Shown piece after piece: positions 1-8,728 of a stretch of 55,349 nt of DNA. The position numbers and the translations under genes were made by a program. This DNA is from Alistipes sp. (lineage in GTDB: Bacteria; Bacteroidota; Bacteroidia; Bacteroidales; Rikenellaceae): positions 1-55,349 of the forward strand of contig JAFYRB010000025.1 of the NCBI GenBank assembly GCA_017559615.1, written 5' to 3'. Each line of letters begins with the position of its first letter. Position 1 is the first letter of the stretch. The notes under the pieces were generated by a model that ran no database searches, was not told where the DNA came from, and saw nothing but the letters and a program-made list of their open reading frames with translations.

Positions 1-324
1 GCTACAGCTTCTGCAAAGAAGGTACTTGCTGAGAACCTTCGTCAGCGCGCTCACAAGGACGCTAAGATTCTTGCTGATGCTCAGGCTTTGGCTGAGACTA
101 TCAACAACCTTCACCTCACTCTCACAGCTAAGGCTGAGGAGGAGAAGATCTTCGGTGCTATCACAGCTGCTGACCTTGCAGCTGCACTTCAGGAGAAGGG
201 CATCGAGGTAGACCGCAAGAACATCACTGTAGATTCTGATAAGACTCTTGGTGAGTTCGAGGCTACTGCAAAGCTTCACCGCGAGGTTAAGGCTACTATC
301 AAGTTCTCAGTTGTTGCTGAGTAA
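1..324 (+). CDS. rplI: 50S ribosomal protein L9, C-terminal part
   Basis: This is the last 107 codons of ribosomal protein L9, open at the left edge of the window, so the N-terminal rRNA-binding domain is missing. What remains is the end of the long connecting helix, rich in Ala, Lys and Glu, and the C-terminal domain with the motif KIFGAITAADLAAAL followed by the KGIEVDRKNI segment typical of L9. L9 binds 23S rRNA near the L1 stalk and helps keep the reading frame. Codon choice (GCT, CTT, ACT, CGC) looks like that of a highly expressed gene. A strong terminator follows within 40 bases, so this is the last gene of its operon, probably rpsF-rpsR-rplI (inference). Confidence 0.95.
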   Translation, partial: ATASAKKVLAENLRQRAHKDAKILADAQALAETINNLHLTLTAKAEEEKIFGAITAADLAAALQEKGIEVDRKNITVDSDKTLGEFEATAKLHREVKATIKFSVVAE

Positions 325-362
325 TTTGTGCGATAGCATCGGTAGAGATACCGTTTAGATAA

Positions 363-391
363 GAGCTTGTCTTCGGACAGGCTCTTTTTTT
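363..391 (+). terminator. Rho-independent terminator after rplI
   Basis: A 9-bp stem (363-371 with 376-384, one G-T pair) closed by a TTCG tetraloop is followed by seven T. It ends the ribosomal protein transcript. Confidence 0.93.
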
Positions 392-468
392 GTTGTTATT
401 CCCAGAAATAGAGTGGTTTTATGGTACAATAATTTGGAGTTATCGTTCGTTAATTCAAAAATATTGTG

Positions 469-476
469 TAACTTTG
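469..476 (+). promoter_or_regulatory. Candidate -7 element for bamD operon
   Basis: TAACTTTG matches the Bacteroidota -7 consensus TAnnTTTG and lies 40 bases before the bamD ATG, after the rplI terminator. The -33 side has TTC rather than TTG at 20 bp, so the match is partial. Confidence 0.6.
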
Positions 477-516
477 TGCGCTTATACGCACAAGCGAATG
501 AAACTGTGAAGATATA

Positions 517-1335
517 ATGAAGTCTATTTTTGGATACATACTCACTTTTATTGCCGGAGCAACGCTCGTAGCATCGTGTAGCGTGGTGAATAATGCGCTC
601 AAAAGCGGCGACGCAGAGTTTGCATATAGCCAGGCCTTGACACTATACGAGAACGAGAAGTGGGAGAAGGCGGCATCGCTCTTCGATGCGTGTAGGCGCA
701 TCTACGAGAGAACTCCTCGCGGTGACTCATTGTCGTTCTACAACGCTCGATGCAGATTCAAGAGCCACGACTACGATGAGGCCATTACGATGCTCGACGA
801 ATTCCGACGCACCTATAGCCGCAGTCCATTTATCGAGGATGCTGAGGGTATGTATGCCTTGTGCCACTACTATATGGCACCTCCTCCAGAGCGTGACCAG
901 GCGGTAACATCACAGGCCATCATCGCCATCACGGAGTTTATGTCGCGCTACCCAGAGTCGGATAAGATTGATGAGTTTGAGAGTATGCTCACCGACCTCT
1001 CGGAGCGATTGATGGAGAAGAGTTATATGAATGCCTACACCTACTACAAGATTGGTCGCTATAAGTCGGCAATCGTAGCATTCAAGAACGCGATGAAGCA
1101 GCATCCTAACTCTCCATACACCGAGGAGATGATGTACTACACTACGGTTTCGGCATATCGCCTTGCGGAGAACTCTGTTGAGTCGAAGCAGTTGGATAGA
1201 TACCTCGCGATGCTCGATAGCTACTACTCATTCCTTGCGGAGTATCCCGAGTCGAAACACATCAAGGAGTTGGAGCGAATGGCAAAGAATGCTCGCAACT
1301 TCATAGATAAGCACCGCACTACCGATACAGAGTAG
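517..1335 (+). CDS. bamD: Outer membrane assembly lipoprotein BamD
   Basis: This is a 272-residue lipoprotein of the BAM complex, which inserts beta-barrel proteins in the outer membrane. A signal peptide ends in a lipobox (LVASC, lipidated Cys21). The rest is helical tetratricopeptide-like repeats, for example the pairs around residues 40-80 and 85-125 and the YKIGRYKSAIVAFKNAMKQHP segment near 180. Length and TPR layout fit the Bacteroidota BamD family. It is first in a run with rpoZ, coaBC and recN, with gaps of 46, 39 and 6 bases, so a shared transcript is likely. This order is common in Bacteroidales (established knowledge). Confidence 0.9.
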   Translation: MKSIFGYILTFIAGATLVASCSVVNNALKSGDAEFAYSQALTLYENEKWEKAASLFDACRRIYERTPRGDSLSFYNARCRFKSHDYDEAITMLDEFRRTYSRSPFIEDAEGMYALCHYYMAPPPERDQAVTSQAIIAITEFMSRYPESDKIDEFESMLTDLSERLMEKSYMNAYTYYKIGRYKSAIVAFKNAMKQHPNSPYTEEMMYYTTVSAYRLAENSVESKQLDRYLAMLDSYYSFLAEYPESKHIKELERMAKNARNFIDKHRTTDTE

Positions 1336-1381
1336 TGAGCGATATAGAAAATTAGAAAATAAATAAACAAACATATAAGCT

Positions 1382-1702
1382 ATGGATATTAAGAAGAACG
1401 TTCCAACAAACACTGTTACACGCAAGTTGGTTGACCTCGACACCCCAACAGGTAACATCTACGAGAGCATTAACATCATCGCTCGTCGCGCTAATCAGAT
1501 TGCTACAGAGATTAAGACCGAGCTTACCCGTAAGTTGGCAGAGTTCTCGGCACCTGCAGATAGCTCTACTGATGAGACTTTCGAGAATCGCGAGCAGATT
1601 GAGATTTCAAGCTACTACGAGCGCCTTCCAAAGCCAGCATTGATTGCTACAGAGGAGTTCCTCGATGGTGAGCTCTACTTTCGTCACGGTTCGGAGAAGT
1701 AG
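1382..1702 (+). CDS. rpoZ: RNA polymerase omega subunit (Rpb6-like)
   Basis: A 106-residue protein that resembles the Bacteroidota form of the omega subunit, annotated as RNA polymerase Rpb6. Omega binds the beta-prime C-terminus and aids assembly of the core enzyme. The recognisable part is the central helix SINIIARRANQIATEIKTEL (residues 25-44), matching the omega motif in which an Arg-Arg-Ala/Val segment is followed by polar helix residues, then a C-terminal ALIATEEFLDGEL segment. It sits between bamD and coaBC, the usual place in this group. The assignment rests on the helix motif and the neighbourhood; sequence similarity to proteobacterial omega is low. Confidence 0.85.
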   Translation: MDIKKNVPTNTVTRKLVDLDTPTGNIYESINIIARRANQIATEIKTELTRKLAEFSAPADSSTDETFENREQIEISSYYERLPKPALIATEEFLDGELYFRHGSEK

Positions 1703-1741
1703 ACCAACAGCTGAAGAAATAGTTACATAAAGAGTAAAAAT

Positions 1742-2929
1742 ATGCTTAAGGGAAAGCACATAATACTCGGTATTACAGGCAGCATAGCGGCATACAAGGC
1801 AGCTATGCTTTGCCGTCTTTTAGTGAAGGAGGGTGCAGAAGTTCGTGTTATTATGACACCTCTTGCCAAGCAGTTTATTACGCCTCTTACTATGGCGACG
1901 CTCTCGAAGCACCCTATCTTGGTTGATTTCTTCAATCCCGAGAATGGCGAGTGGAACTCTCACGTATCGCTTGGCGAGTGGGCCGACCTTCTTTTGATTG
2001 CCCCAGCTACGGCGAATACGCTTGCAAAGATGGTTACGGGTGTTGCAGATAACTTACTTCTTACGACCTATCTTTCGGCACGTTCGAAGGTTGCCGTAGC
2101 ACCAGCTATGGACCTCGATATGTATGCTCACATCACCACACAGAACAACCTTAAGACGTTGGCAGAGCGTGGCGTAGCCATCATTGAGCCACAGGCAGGT
2201 GAGTTGGCAAGTGGACTTATCGGCAAGGGCCGTATGGCAGAGCCAGAGGAGATTGTCGAGGAGGTTAAGAACATCATCGCACCACAGAAGAGAACGCTCG
2301 AGGGCAAGCACTATATCGTTACTGCGGGTGCTACTATCGAGGCTATCGACCCTGTGCGCTACATTACGAATCACTCTACGGGTAAGATGGGCTATGCTAT
2401 TGCCGAGGAGTTGGCACGTCGTGGCGCAAAGGTTACACTTATCTCGGGCCGCACGGAACTTGCAGTGCCAAAGGGTGTTAACCGCGTAGATGTACTCTCG
2501 GCAGAGGATATGTACGAGGCAGCTGTTGCTGCGTGGAAGGATGCCGATGGTGGTATTATGTGTGCTGCTGTGGCGGACTACACACCTGTGGTTGTTGCCG
2601 ACCACAAGCTCAAGAAGTCGGATTCGGATATGAGCATCGAGCTTAAGCGCACGAAGGATATCGCAAAGGAGCTTGGTGCAAAGAAGGGTAATCGTATTCT
2701 TGTTGGTTTTGCTCTCGAGACCGACAATGAGAAGGCTAATGCCGAGCATAAACTTAAGAGCAAGAAGTTTGACTTTGTGGTTTTGAACTCATTGCGCGAT
2801 GCTGGTGCAGGCTTCCGTGGCGACACCAACAAGGTTACTATCATCGCGGAGAATGGCCCAGAGACCTACCCTCTTATGGCCAAGCGCGATGTAGCACGTG
2901 TTATCGTTGATAAGATTGAGAAATTATAA
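1742..2929 (+). CDS. coaBC: Bifunctional CoaBC: PPC synthetase/decarboxylase
   Basis: This 395-residue enzyme carries out two steps of coenzyme A synthesis: ligation of cysteine to 4-phosphopantothenate (C-terminal CoaB half, from about residue 185) and decarboxylation of the product (N-terminal flavoprotein CoaC half). Visible motifs are GITGSIAAYK (10-19), the catalytic His in NSHVSLGEWAD, the PAMDLDMY segment, and the CoaB signatures TAGATIEAIDPVRYITNHSTGKMG and AAVADY. Two positions that are Asn and Cys in the E. coli decarboxylase (PAMN and ACG) are Asp and Ser here; this may be the normal Bacteroidota state. The recN start follows six bases after the stop. Confidence 0.95.
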   Translation: MLKGKHIILGITGSIAAYKAAMLCRLLVKEGAEVRVIMTPLAKQFITPLTMATLSKHPILVDFFNPENGEWNSHVSLGEWADLLLIAPATANTLAKMVTGVADNLLLTTYLSARSKVAVAPAMDLDMYAHITTQNNLKTLAERGVAIIEPQAGELASGLIGKGRMAEPEEIVEEVKNIIAPQKRTLEGKHYIVTAGATIEAIDPVRYITNHSTGKMGYAIAEELARRGAKVTLISGRTELAVPKGVNRVDVLSAEDMYEAAVAAWKDADGGIMCAAVADYTPVVVADHKLKKSDSDMSIELKRTKDIAKELGAKKGNRILVGFALETDNEKANAEHKLKSKKFDFVVLNSLRDAGAGFRGDTNKVTIIAENGPETYPLMAKRDVARVIVDKIEKL

Positions 2930-2935
2930 TTTCGT

Positions 2936-4576
2936 ATGTTGAAGAGCCTCACGATAGAGAACTACGCACTTATTGAGTCGTTGCACGTGGAGTGGGACGA
3001 GCATCTGAACATCATTACTGGTGAGACAGGTGCGGGTAAGTCTATTCTGCTTGGAGCATTGGGCTTGTTGCTTGGCGATAAGAACGAGGGCCAGGCGACG
3101 AAAGACTTGGAGCGCAACTGTGTTGTAGAGGCTATGTTCGACATCAAGGGCCATAACCTCGAGCCATTTTTCGAGGAGAATGACCTTGACTATGCCGATG
3201 AGATTACAATCCGTCGTGTCATCACCCCTGCGGGCAAGAGTCGTTCGTTTGTAGATGATATGCCTGTGCAGTTGACACTACTCAAGGAGCTTCGCGCATA
3301 CCTTGTGGATATCCACTCACAGCACCAGAATCTCATCCTTGCAGATGAGGATTTCCGTATCTCGACGCTTGATACCATAGCTGACAACGAGGCGCTCAAA
3401 GCAACATACACCACCCTACTTGCGAAGCTAAATTCGCTCCGCGCGGAGCATCGTAAGATGCTAAGCGATATGGAGTCTGCACGCAAAGATGAGGAGTGGT
3501 TGCGCTATACCGTAGAGGAGTTTCGCGCCGCGAAGCTTAAGGCTGGCGAGAAGGCCGAGGTGGAGCAACTGCTCGCAACATTGGAGAGTGCTGACCGCAT
3601 TAACGAGGCGCTAACCACACTACGTAACACACTGGATGACGAGGAGTTAGGCACTATTTTGCTTCTCTCTCGTTCCACACGCGACTTGGAGAGTCTCTGC
3701 GATAAATATGCTACGGGCGAGACACTTGCCGAGCGACTAAAGTCAGTTGTTGCCGAGCTAAAGGATATCAGTGCCTTTGCGGCAGATGAGGTGGAGCGCA
3801 TAGATGCCGAGCCAGAGCGCTTGCAGCAACTTAGCGACAGACTAAACACCATCTACTCGTTGGAGATGAAGCACCGCGCCGAGTCGTACGACGACCTATT
3901 GGCCAAAGGTGCAGAGTATGAGGCGCGCCTTGCGACAATCGACAATAGCGATACGGAACTTAAGGCTCTGGAAGCGCGAATTGCAGATGCCGAGGCGGAG
4001 TGTCGTGGCGTAGCGCAGCAACTTCACGACAGCCGCGAGGGTGTTAGAGCAGCATTTGAGGAGCGTATGGTTTCGACATTGCAATTGCTCGGTATGGAGG
4101 ATGTGCAGTTTGAGGTCAGCATCACGCCTACGGAGCAATTTACACAATCGGGAACCGACAGCGTTGCGTTTATGTTCTCGGCAAACAAGACTACGAAACC
4201 TGGTGCCGTTGAGCGCATAGCTTCGGGTGGTGAGATGTCGCGCATTATGCTGGTCATCAAGGCAATACTTACCGAGAAGAGGATGCTTCCTACGGTAATC
4301 TTCGATGAGATTGACACTGGCGTATCGGGACGCATCGCCGATGCAATGGGAGATATAATCGCGAATCTTTCGCGTTCGATGCAGATTATCGACATCACAC
4401 ATCTTCCACAGGTTGCAGCCAAGCACGGCGCACATTTTGTGGTTTATAAGTCGGAAGGTCGCTCGAATATTCGCCGTCTCACACAGACGGAGCGCATAGA
4501 CGAAATTGCGACAATGATATCGGGAAGCACCATTACGGAGGCAGCCCGCAAACAAGCAAAAATCCTCTTGGCATAA
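2936..4576 (+). CDS. recN: DNA repair protein RecN
   Basis: A 546-residue SMC-like ATPase of recombinational double-strand break repair. The Walker A motif GETGAGKS is at residues 29-36, long coiled-coil arms fill about 150-350, and the ABC signature ASGGEMSR (about 428-436) and Walker B IFDEIDTGV (about 454) sit in the C-terminal head. Length is typical. The last codons and the stop are part of a terminator: the TAA is in the hairpin loop. It is the last gene of the bamD run and faces tsaB, from which it is separated by that bidirectional hairpin. Confidence 0.96.
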   Translation: MLKSLTIENYALIESLHVEWDEHLNIITGETGAGKSILLGALGLLLGDKNEGQATKDLERNCVVEAMFDIKGHNLEPFFEENDLDYADEITIRRVITPAGKSRSFVDDMPVQLTLLKELRAYLVDIHSQHQNLILADEDFRISTLDTIADNEALKATYTTLLAKLNSLRAEHRKMLSDMESARKDEEWLRYTVEEFRAAKLKAGEKAEVEQLLATLESADRINEALTTLRNTLDDEELGTILLLSRSTRDLESLCDKYATGETLAERLKSVVAELKDISAFAADEVERIDAEPERLQQLSDRLNTIYSLEMKHRAESYDDLLAKGAEYEARLATIDNSDTELKALEARIADAEAECRGVAQQLHDSREGVRAAFEERMVSTLQLLGMEDVQFEVSITPTEQFTQSGTDSVAFMFSANKTTKPGAVERIASGGEMSRIMLVIKAILTEKRMLPTVIFDEIDTGVSGRIADAMGDIIANLSRSMQIIDITHLPQVAAKHGAHFVVYKSEGRSNIRRLTQTERIDEIATMISGSTITEAARKQAKILLA

Positions 4577-4592
4577 CCAAGAGGATTTTATT
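4562..4592 (+). terminator. Bidirectional terminator between recN and tsaB
   Basis: A perfect 10-bp stem (4562-4571 with 4577-4586) has the recN stop codon in its 5-base loop. T-rich sequence follows on the plus side, and five A precede it on the left, giving a T-run for the minus strand. Confidence 0.88.
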
Positions 4593-4633
4593 TTATACGG
4601 TTTCAATACGTACAAATACCCTATCAATAATCG

Positions 4634-5344
4634 TTAAAGAAGCTTCTTCTTCGAAGGAATTACAATAAAATCCTTGAGGTAGAATGGCTCGAAATAGGCC
4701 AAGTCCTCGAACTTACCCGCGTTAAACGCCTCCTCGGCAAGAGCAACAATACCACGTGCCGATGGTGCTACGCTGACAAGAAGCGCATCGCCGAGAACCT
4801 CCGAACATTTAGCAGCGCCATTACCAAAGATTATCAACTTACCCTCCTCGCGCCACTTCTTGAAGCTCTCTGCGTCAACAACCTCCGCTGCGACATCCGA
4901 CAACGCCTGGCCCTGATTATCAAAGACCTGCGCATAAACCTCCATACGGCGAGCGTCGACCATAGGACATAGGCGACCATTTGCCCAATCCTCATCCTCG
5001 ACATCGAGAATTCCCGCTTCGTTATCCTCACGTGCCACCTTCGCAAGAGCATCCAACGAACCTACGGCGATAAGCGGGATGTTGAGCGCATAGCACATAC
5101 CCTTGGCAAATGAAACACCGATACGCAAACCCGTATATGAGCCAGGGCCCTTACCTACGGCAATAGCATCGAGGTCATCGGGCTGCACGCCAGTCTCCTT
5201 AAGAAGCTCATCGACAAACACCGCGACCTTCTTGGCGTGGTCACGACCCTCGTCACTCTCACGAAGAGCCATAAGTTCGCCATCGTTAGCCAATGCCACA
5301 GAGCAAATATCTGTTCCTGTCTCAATAGATAATATAAGTGCCAT
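4634..5344 (-). CDS. tsaB: tRNA t6A synthesis protein TsaB
   Basis: A 236-residue member of the ASKHA-fold TsaB family, the partner of TsaD and TsaE in making N6-threonylcarbamoyladenosine at position 37 of ANN-decoding tRNAs. Diagnostic segments are LSIETGTDICSVAL at the N-terminus, the GPGSYTGLRIG loop near residue 66-76 and PMVDARRMEVYAQVF in the middle. TsaB is usually non-catalytic and stabilises TsaD. The gene lies 25 bases downstream of smpB on the same strand and probably shares its transcript. Confidence 0.95.
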   Translation of the reverse strand: MALILSIETGTDICSVALANDGELMALRESDEGRDHAKKVAVFVDELLKETGVQPDDLDAIAVGKGPGSYTGLRIGVSFAKGMCYALNIPLIAVGSLDALAKVAREDNEAGILDVEDEDWANGRLCPMVDARRMEVYAQVFDNQGQALSDVAAEVVDAESFKKWREEGKLIIFGNGAAKCSEVLGDALLVSVAPSARGIVALAEEAFNAGKFEDLAYFEPFYLKDFIVIPSKKKLL

Positions 5345-5369
5345 ATATAATGGTTGTTATGATTCTAAA

Positions 5370-5834
5370 TTATCCGCGATAAATCTTCTTCGCCTTATCC
5401 ATCTCGCGCTTTGCGTCGCTCTCCTTGATGTACTCACGCTTGTCGTATGCCTTACGTCCACGTGCCAAGCCGATAGCCACCTTCGCCAAACCGCGCTCGG
5501 TGATGAAGAGGCGCAGACCTACTACCGTAAGTCCCCTATCCTGCAACGCGCGCTGCAACTTATTCAACTCCTTACGATTAAGGAGCAGTTTACGGTCGCG
5601 CTTGGGGATATGATTGTTGCACGTACCCCACGTATACTCCGCAATATTAACATTGCGAATCCACAACTCGTTGCGCTCGAAATAGCAATACGAATCAACA
5701 AGCGAAGCCTTACCCAAACGCAACGACTTTATCTCCGTACCCACAAGGACAATACCTGCGATGTACTCCTCGATAATCTCGTAGTCGAACGTCGCACGCT
5801 TGTTACGTATGTTTATGTTTTTGTAGTCTGTCAT
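5370..5834 (-). CDS. smpB: SsrA-binding protein SmpB
   Basis: A 154-residue RNA-binding protein that loads tmRNA on stalled ribosomes. Recognisable are the N-terminal [20 protein letters not shown] strand pair, the GTEIKSLR motif near residue 32-39 and the basic C-terminal tail (residues about 130-154) that enters the mRNA channel. The length is normal for the family. No tmRNA gene is visible in the window. No clear TAnnTTTG box is seen just upstream; the next 190 bases hold a structured element on the other strand. Confidence 0.96.
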   Translation of the reverse strand: MTDYKNINIRNKRATFDYEIIEEYIAGIVLVGTEIKSLRLGKASLVDSYCYFERNELWIRNVNIAEYTWGTCNNHIPKRDRKLLLNRKELNKLQRALQDRGLTVVGLRLFITERGLAKVAIGLARGRKAYDKREYIKESDAKREMDKAKKIYRG

Positions 5835-5891
5835 AATAATATTGCTTACCTTTTATTCCACCCCACCACTTCGGCACATATTTTGCCACTC

Positions 5892-6028
5892 TATGAAGCG
5901 GGTGGGCCCAGATAAAGGTAACTAATTCTTTTATCTTTGATATGTTTTACACATCTTTTAAGTTTATTTTCTGTTTGCACACCGCCAGCGTAGTGATACG
6001 TTAGCACTCTGGGCCCCACCCTTTTTTT
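5892..6028 (+). ncRNA. Candidate structured small RNA between smpB and dnaG
   Basis: The arms GGGTGGGCCCAGA (5900-5912) and TCTGGGCCCCACCC (6008-6021) can close a long helix, and seven T follow directly, as in a transcription terminator on the plus strand. Inside are an 8-bp hairpin (GATAAAGG with CTTTTATC, near 5911-5935), a weaker hairpin and CGTA-GTGA-TACG with a GNRA-type loop. A weak promoter-like ATATTTTG at 5878-5885 is placed to start RNA near 5892. Both flanking genes are on the minus strand, so this would be an independent transcript. The family is unknown to me; existence as an RNA is inference. Confidence 0.42.
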
Positions 6029-6032
6029 ATCG

Positions 6033-8027
6033 CTATATGAGTCGGCCGATGGTTCGTGCAATCTCCACACGTACACCCTGATACTTCGCAACAAGAGATA
6101 CCAAATCCTCGTCATCCTCTCCCGCAGCCATACGTGCTATAAGTTCTGCAATGCGCTTATCAATGGTTCGCAATTTGTAAAGCACCATAGCCTTCGGTAC
6201 TCCCTCGGCAAGCTGCTCCTCGTCACTCTCGATATGCACCTCCTTCTGCTCCCAGATTTTGCTAATCACATAACTATCATCCGACGTAAGTAGCTCTATG
6301 CTCACCCTGCTAACCTCAGGGTTATGGTGGTTGATAAAGATGTGCATAGGCACCTCTGCGCCGACACCTAATCGCTTCCACTCCTCGCGGTAGCACTCCA
6401 AGATTGTGCGATATACCTCTATCTCGAACTGCAAGCCATCCTGGTCAAGCTCCTCGAAGATAAACTGTGCCACGTTAATATCGTGAACCTCACGTCCATC
6501 AAGCTCCTGATAGCTGAGGTGTCCATACTTTATCAAATACTTCGTAAGCTCACGCTCAAGGGTTTCGGGTGTTGTGCCGCCCGAGAGTTCCACCTTTGCG
6601 GAAGGGTGTCCTAACTGCTGCTGTGGCTGCGCAACATACAACGACGATGGTGTAGCCTGCTGATGCTCCCTGAACTGCTGACGGCGTAGGAAATCTTGAG
6701 CCTCACGGTCACCACCCACACCATCAACCTTACGCGCTACGGCAACGGCCAACGTCTGCTGGTCGACATTCATAATCTCCGAGCAGTAGCGGATATACTC
6801 CGAACGCTTAATCTGGTCGGGTATCAACGAGATGGAGTAGACCATATCGTTAATCGCCTCGGTGCGCTTCAACGGGTCATTAGTAGCCTCGCCAAGCAAT
6901 AAACGTGCCTTGAAGGCGAGGAAATCCTGCGCATTATCTTTGATATAGGCACGCAACTGCTCCGAAGAGTTAGCACGTGCAAAGGTATCGGGATCGTGCT
7001 CCTCGGGAAGTAGCACAATGCGAACGTTCATACCCTCCTTTAGGATGAGGTCCACGCCACGCAGTGCGGCCTTAACACCTGCACTATCGCCATCAAACAT
7101 CAACGTTATATTGTTCGTGAAGCGACTTATAAGACGTATCTGCTCCTCGGTAAGTGACGTACCCGACGAAGCCACCACATTCTCCACGCCCGCCTGATGC
7201 ATCGAGATAACATCGGCATATCCCTCAACCAAAATAGCGTTATCCTCCTGACTTATAGACTTTTTCGCAAAGAACAAGCCATACAACTCACGACGTTTAT
7301 TATAGATATCGCTCTCTGGTGAGTTCTGATACTTCGCAACCTTCTTATCGGTGCGCAACGTACGGCCACCAAAGCCCACGACACGTCCCGAGATGTTATG
7401 TATAGGGAAAATTACTCTATCGTAGAATCTATCGCGCAACGCACCATCACTCTCACGCTCGATACTCAAACCCGTAGCCGTAAGGAACTCCTGCTTATAT
7501 CCCGCAGCGCGTGCATCTTCCGAGAATCGCGAACCCTGCGAAGGGCAGAAGCCAAGGCCAAAACGTGATATCGTAGCATCCGTAAAACCACGCAATGACG
7601 AGAAATACGAAAGACCAACACTGCGTCCCTCATCCTCATACATCATATATCGCTGGAAATACTCCGCAGCCCAAGCGTTGAGAGCAAACATACTCTCACG
7701 AGCGCTATTTCGCGCCATCTCCTCGTCGCTCATCTTCTCCTCACGAATCTCGATGCCATAGCGTTTTGCGATGATGCGGAGCGCCTCGGGATAGGTAGCA
7801 TTCTCGCTCTCCATCACAAAGTTGATGGCATTACCCGACTTTCCGCAGCCGAAACATTTGTAGATACCACGTGCGGGAGAGACCTTGAACGAAGGGGTTT
7901 TCTCTTGATGGAATGGGCAGCAAGCCTCATAGTTTACACCCTTGCGACGGAGCGTGACATAGTCGCCAACAATATCTACGATATTGGCAGCAGCATATAT
8001 TCGGTCTATGGTTTCACGATCAATCAT
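6033..8027 (-). CDS. dnaG: DNA primase DnaG
   Basis: A 664-residue primase that makes RNA primers for replication. The N-terminal CHC2 zinc domain is clear (Cys37, His40, Cys58, Cys61 in CCPFHQEKTPSF and YKCFGCGKSGN). The TOPRIM core follows with ILVEGYADVISMHQAG and LMFDGDSAG, and a C-terminal helicase-binding part is less conserved. An open frame extends 87 codons upstream, but that part overlaps the next gene in another frame and reads as nonsense; the ATG at 8027 matches the family start. A perfect promoter ends only four bases before this ATG, so the mRNA is probably leaderless. Confidence 0.96.
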   Translation of the reverse strand: MIDRETIDRIYAAANIVDIVGDYVTLRRKGVNYEACCPFHQEKTPSFKVSPARGIYKCFGCGKSGNAINFVMESENATYPEALRIIAKRYGIEIREEKMSDEEMARNSARESMFALNAWAAEYFQRYMMYEDEGRSVGLSYFSSLRGFTDATISRFGLGFCPSQGSRFSEDARAAGYKQEFLTATGLSIERESDGALRDRFYDRVIFPIHNISGRVVGFGGRTLRTDKKVAKYQNSPESDIYNKRRELYGLFFAKKSISQEDNAILVEGYADVISMHQAGVENVVASSGTSLTEEQIRLISRFTNNITLMFDGDSAGVKAALRGVDLILKEGMNVRIVLLPEEHDPDTFARANSSEQLRAYIKDNAQDFLAFKARLLLGEATNDPLKRTEAINDMVYSISLIPDQIKRSEYIRYCSEIMNVDQQTLAVAVARKVDGVGGDREAQDFLRRQQFREHQQATPSSLYVAQPQQQLGHPSAKVELSGGTTPETLERELTKYLIKYGHLSYQELDGREVHDINVAQFIFEELDQDGLQFEIEVYRTILECYREEWKRLGVGAEVPMHIFINHHNPEVSRVSIELLTSDDSYVISKIWEQKEVHIESDEEQLAEGVPKAMVLYKLRTIDKRIAELIARMAAGEDDEDLVSLVAKYQGVRVEIARTIGRLI

Positions 8028-8031
8028 CGTG

Positions 8032-8062
8032 CAAAGATATAAAAAAAGAAGTGAAGTATCAA
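8032..8062 (-). promoter_or_regulatory. dnaG promoter, near-leaderless geometry
   Basis: On the minus strand TTG (8062-8060), a 20-bp spacer and TATCTTTG (8039-8032) give an exact -33/-7 match. Only CACG separates the -7 box from the dnaG ATG, so transcription should begin at or beside the start codon. Confidence 0.87.
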
Positions 8063-8130
8063 CACCCAAAGGGATATTTAGTATAATTTTGAGATTGCGA
8101 AATGGGGTGCGGTTTTCGAGTGAATAGGGG

Positions 8131-8724
8131 CTATAATATGCCCGCCTTGTAACACTTGACGATATACTCCAACATTTCATCCTCACCCTCAGGGTCATAC
8201 TCAAGTTTGAGGTTGTTGCCAAAGAGCTTGGCAAGCATCTGATAGAAGCCCGCCGTAAAGCCCGAACGGAAATCTTTGATGATACCAAAGACGGTGTGAT
8301 TTGTCTCCCTGTCTATGAGTTTTAGAAGTATCTTACCCTCGTATCGCGTCATCTTCCATAGCATTGGCGATATCTCCTCTTTCAGCGCCTCCTCGATAGC
8401 TCGCGTATACTCCTTTTGGTCCTTACGCTTCGCCAATTTTGCCAACTCCGCATCAAGATTTTCCATACGTCGCGATGCCTCAAGAGCCAAAGGATAGACC
8501 TTCTTTACGGCATTTACCATACGCTGATATTGCCTCAAGTCACGCTTGCGATGATAGACTCTAACCTCCTGAAGTGTAACATATAACGTCGAGTCGCCCG
8601 CCTTGTCGACACCCCAATATATGCTACGCGCTCCACGTATACGCTGATAGCGCTGCGCCGAGACACTATCCACATCCACGAAGAGCGTGAGAACAACAAA
8701 AGGTATGAGCCATAAATATTTCAT
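8131..8724 (-). CDS. DUF4294 family exported protein
   Basis: A 197-residue protein with a signal peptide (residues 1-23, ending SVSAQ). The conserved part includes YVTLQEVRVYHRKRDLRQYQRMVNAVKKVYPLA written here only in part (about residues 48-80), a charged helical middle (ENLDAELAKLAKRKDQKEYT) and the end NHTVFGIIKDFRSGFTAGFYQMLAKLFG. This matches the Bacteroidota-restricted DUF4294 family, whose role is unknown; envelope location is inferred. It stops 103 bases before the dnaG start. Its own -7 box TATATTTG stands four bases from the ATG, the same arrangement as at dnaG. Confidence 0.85.
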   Translation of the reverse strand: MKYLWLIPFVVLTLFVDVDSVSAQRYQRIRGARSIYWGVDKAGDSTLYVTLQEVRVYHRKRDLRQYQRMVNAVKKVYPLALEASRRMENLDAELAKLAKRKDQKEYTRAIEEALKEEISPMLWKMTRYEGKILLKLIDRETNHTVFGIIKDFRSGFTAGFYQMLAKLFGNNLKLEYDPEGEDEMLEYIVKCYKAGIL

Positions 8725-8728
8725 ACTA

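Noticed and set aside
2054..2749. 231-codon minus-strand frame within coaBC
   Set aside because: Shadow of coaBC caused by its codon bias.
3896..4627. 243-codon minus-strand frame within recN
   Set aside because: Shadow of recN; recN motifs are intact and the antisense protein is rich in Arg, Cys and Leu without pattern.
5103..5915. 270-codon plus-strand frame across tsaB and smpB
   Set aside because: Antisense to two well-recognised genes; its protein has no family features.
5891..6115. 74-codon minus-strand frame over the dnaG end
   Set aside because: Overlaps dnaG and the structured element, without protein features.
8028..8288. 87-codon in-frame upstream extension of dnaG
   Set aside because: It overlaps the DUF4294 gene in another frame, has no primase homology, and the promoter lies inside it.
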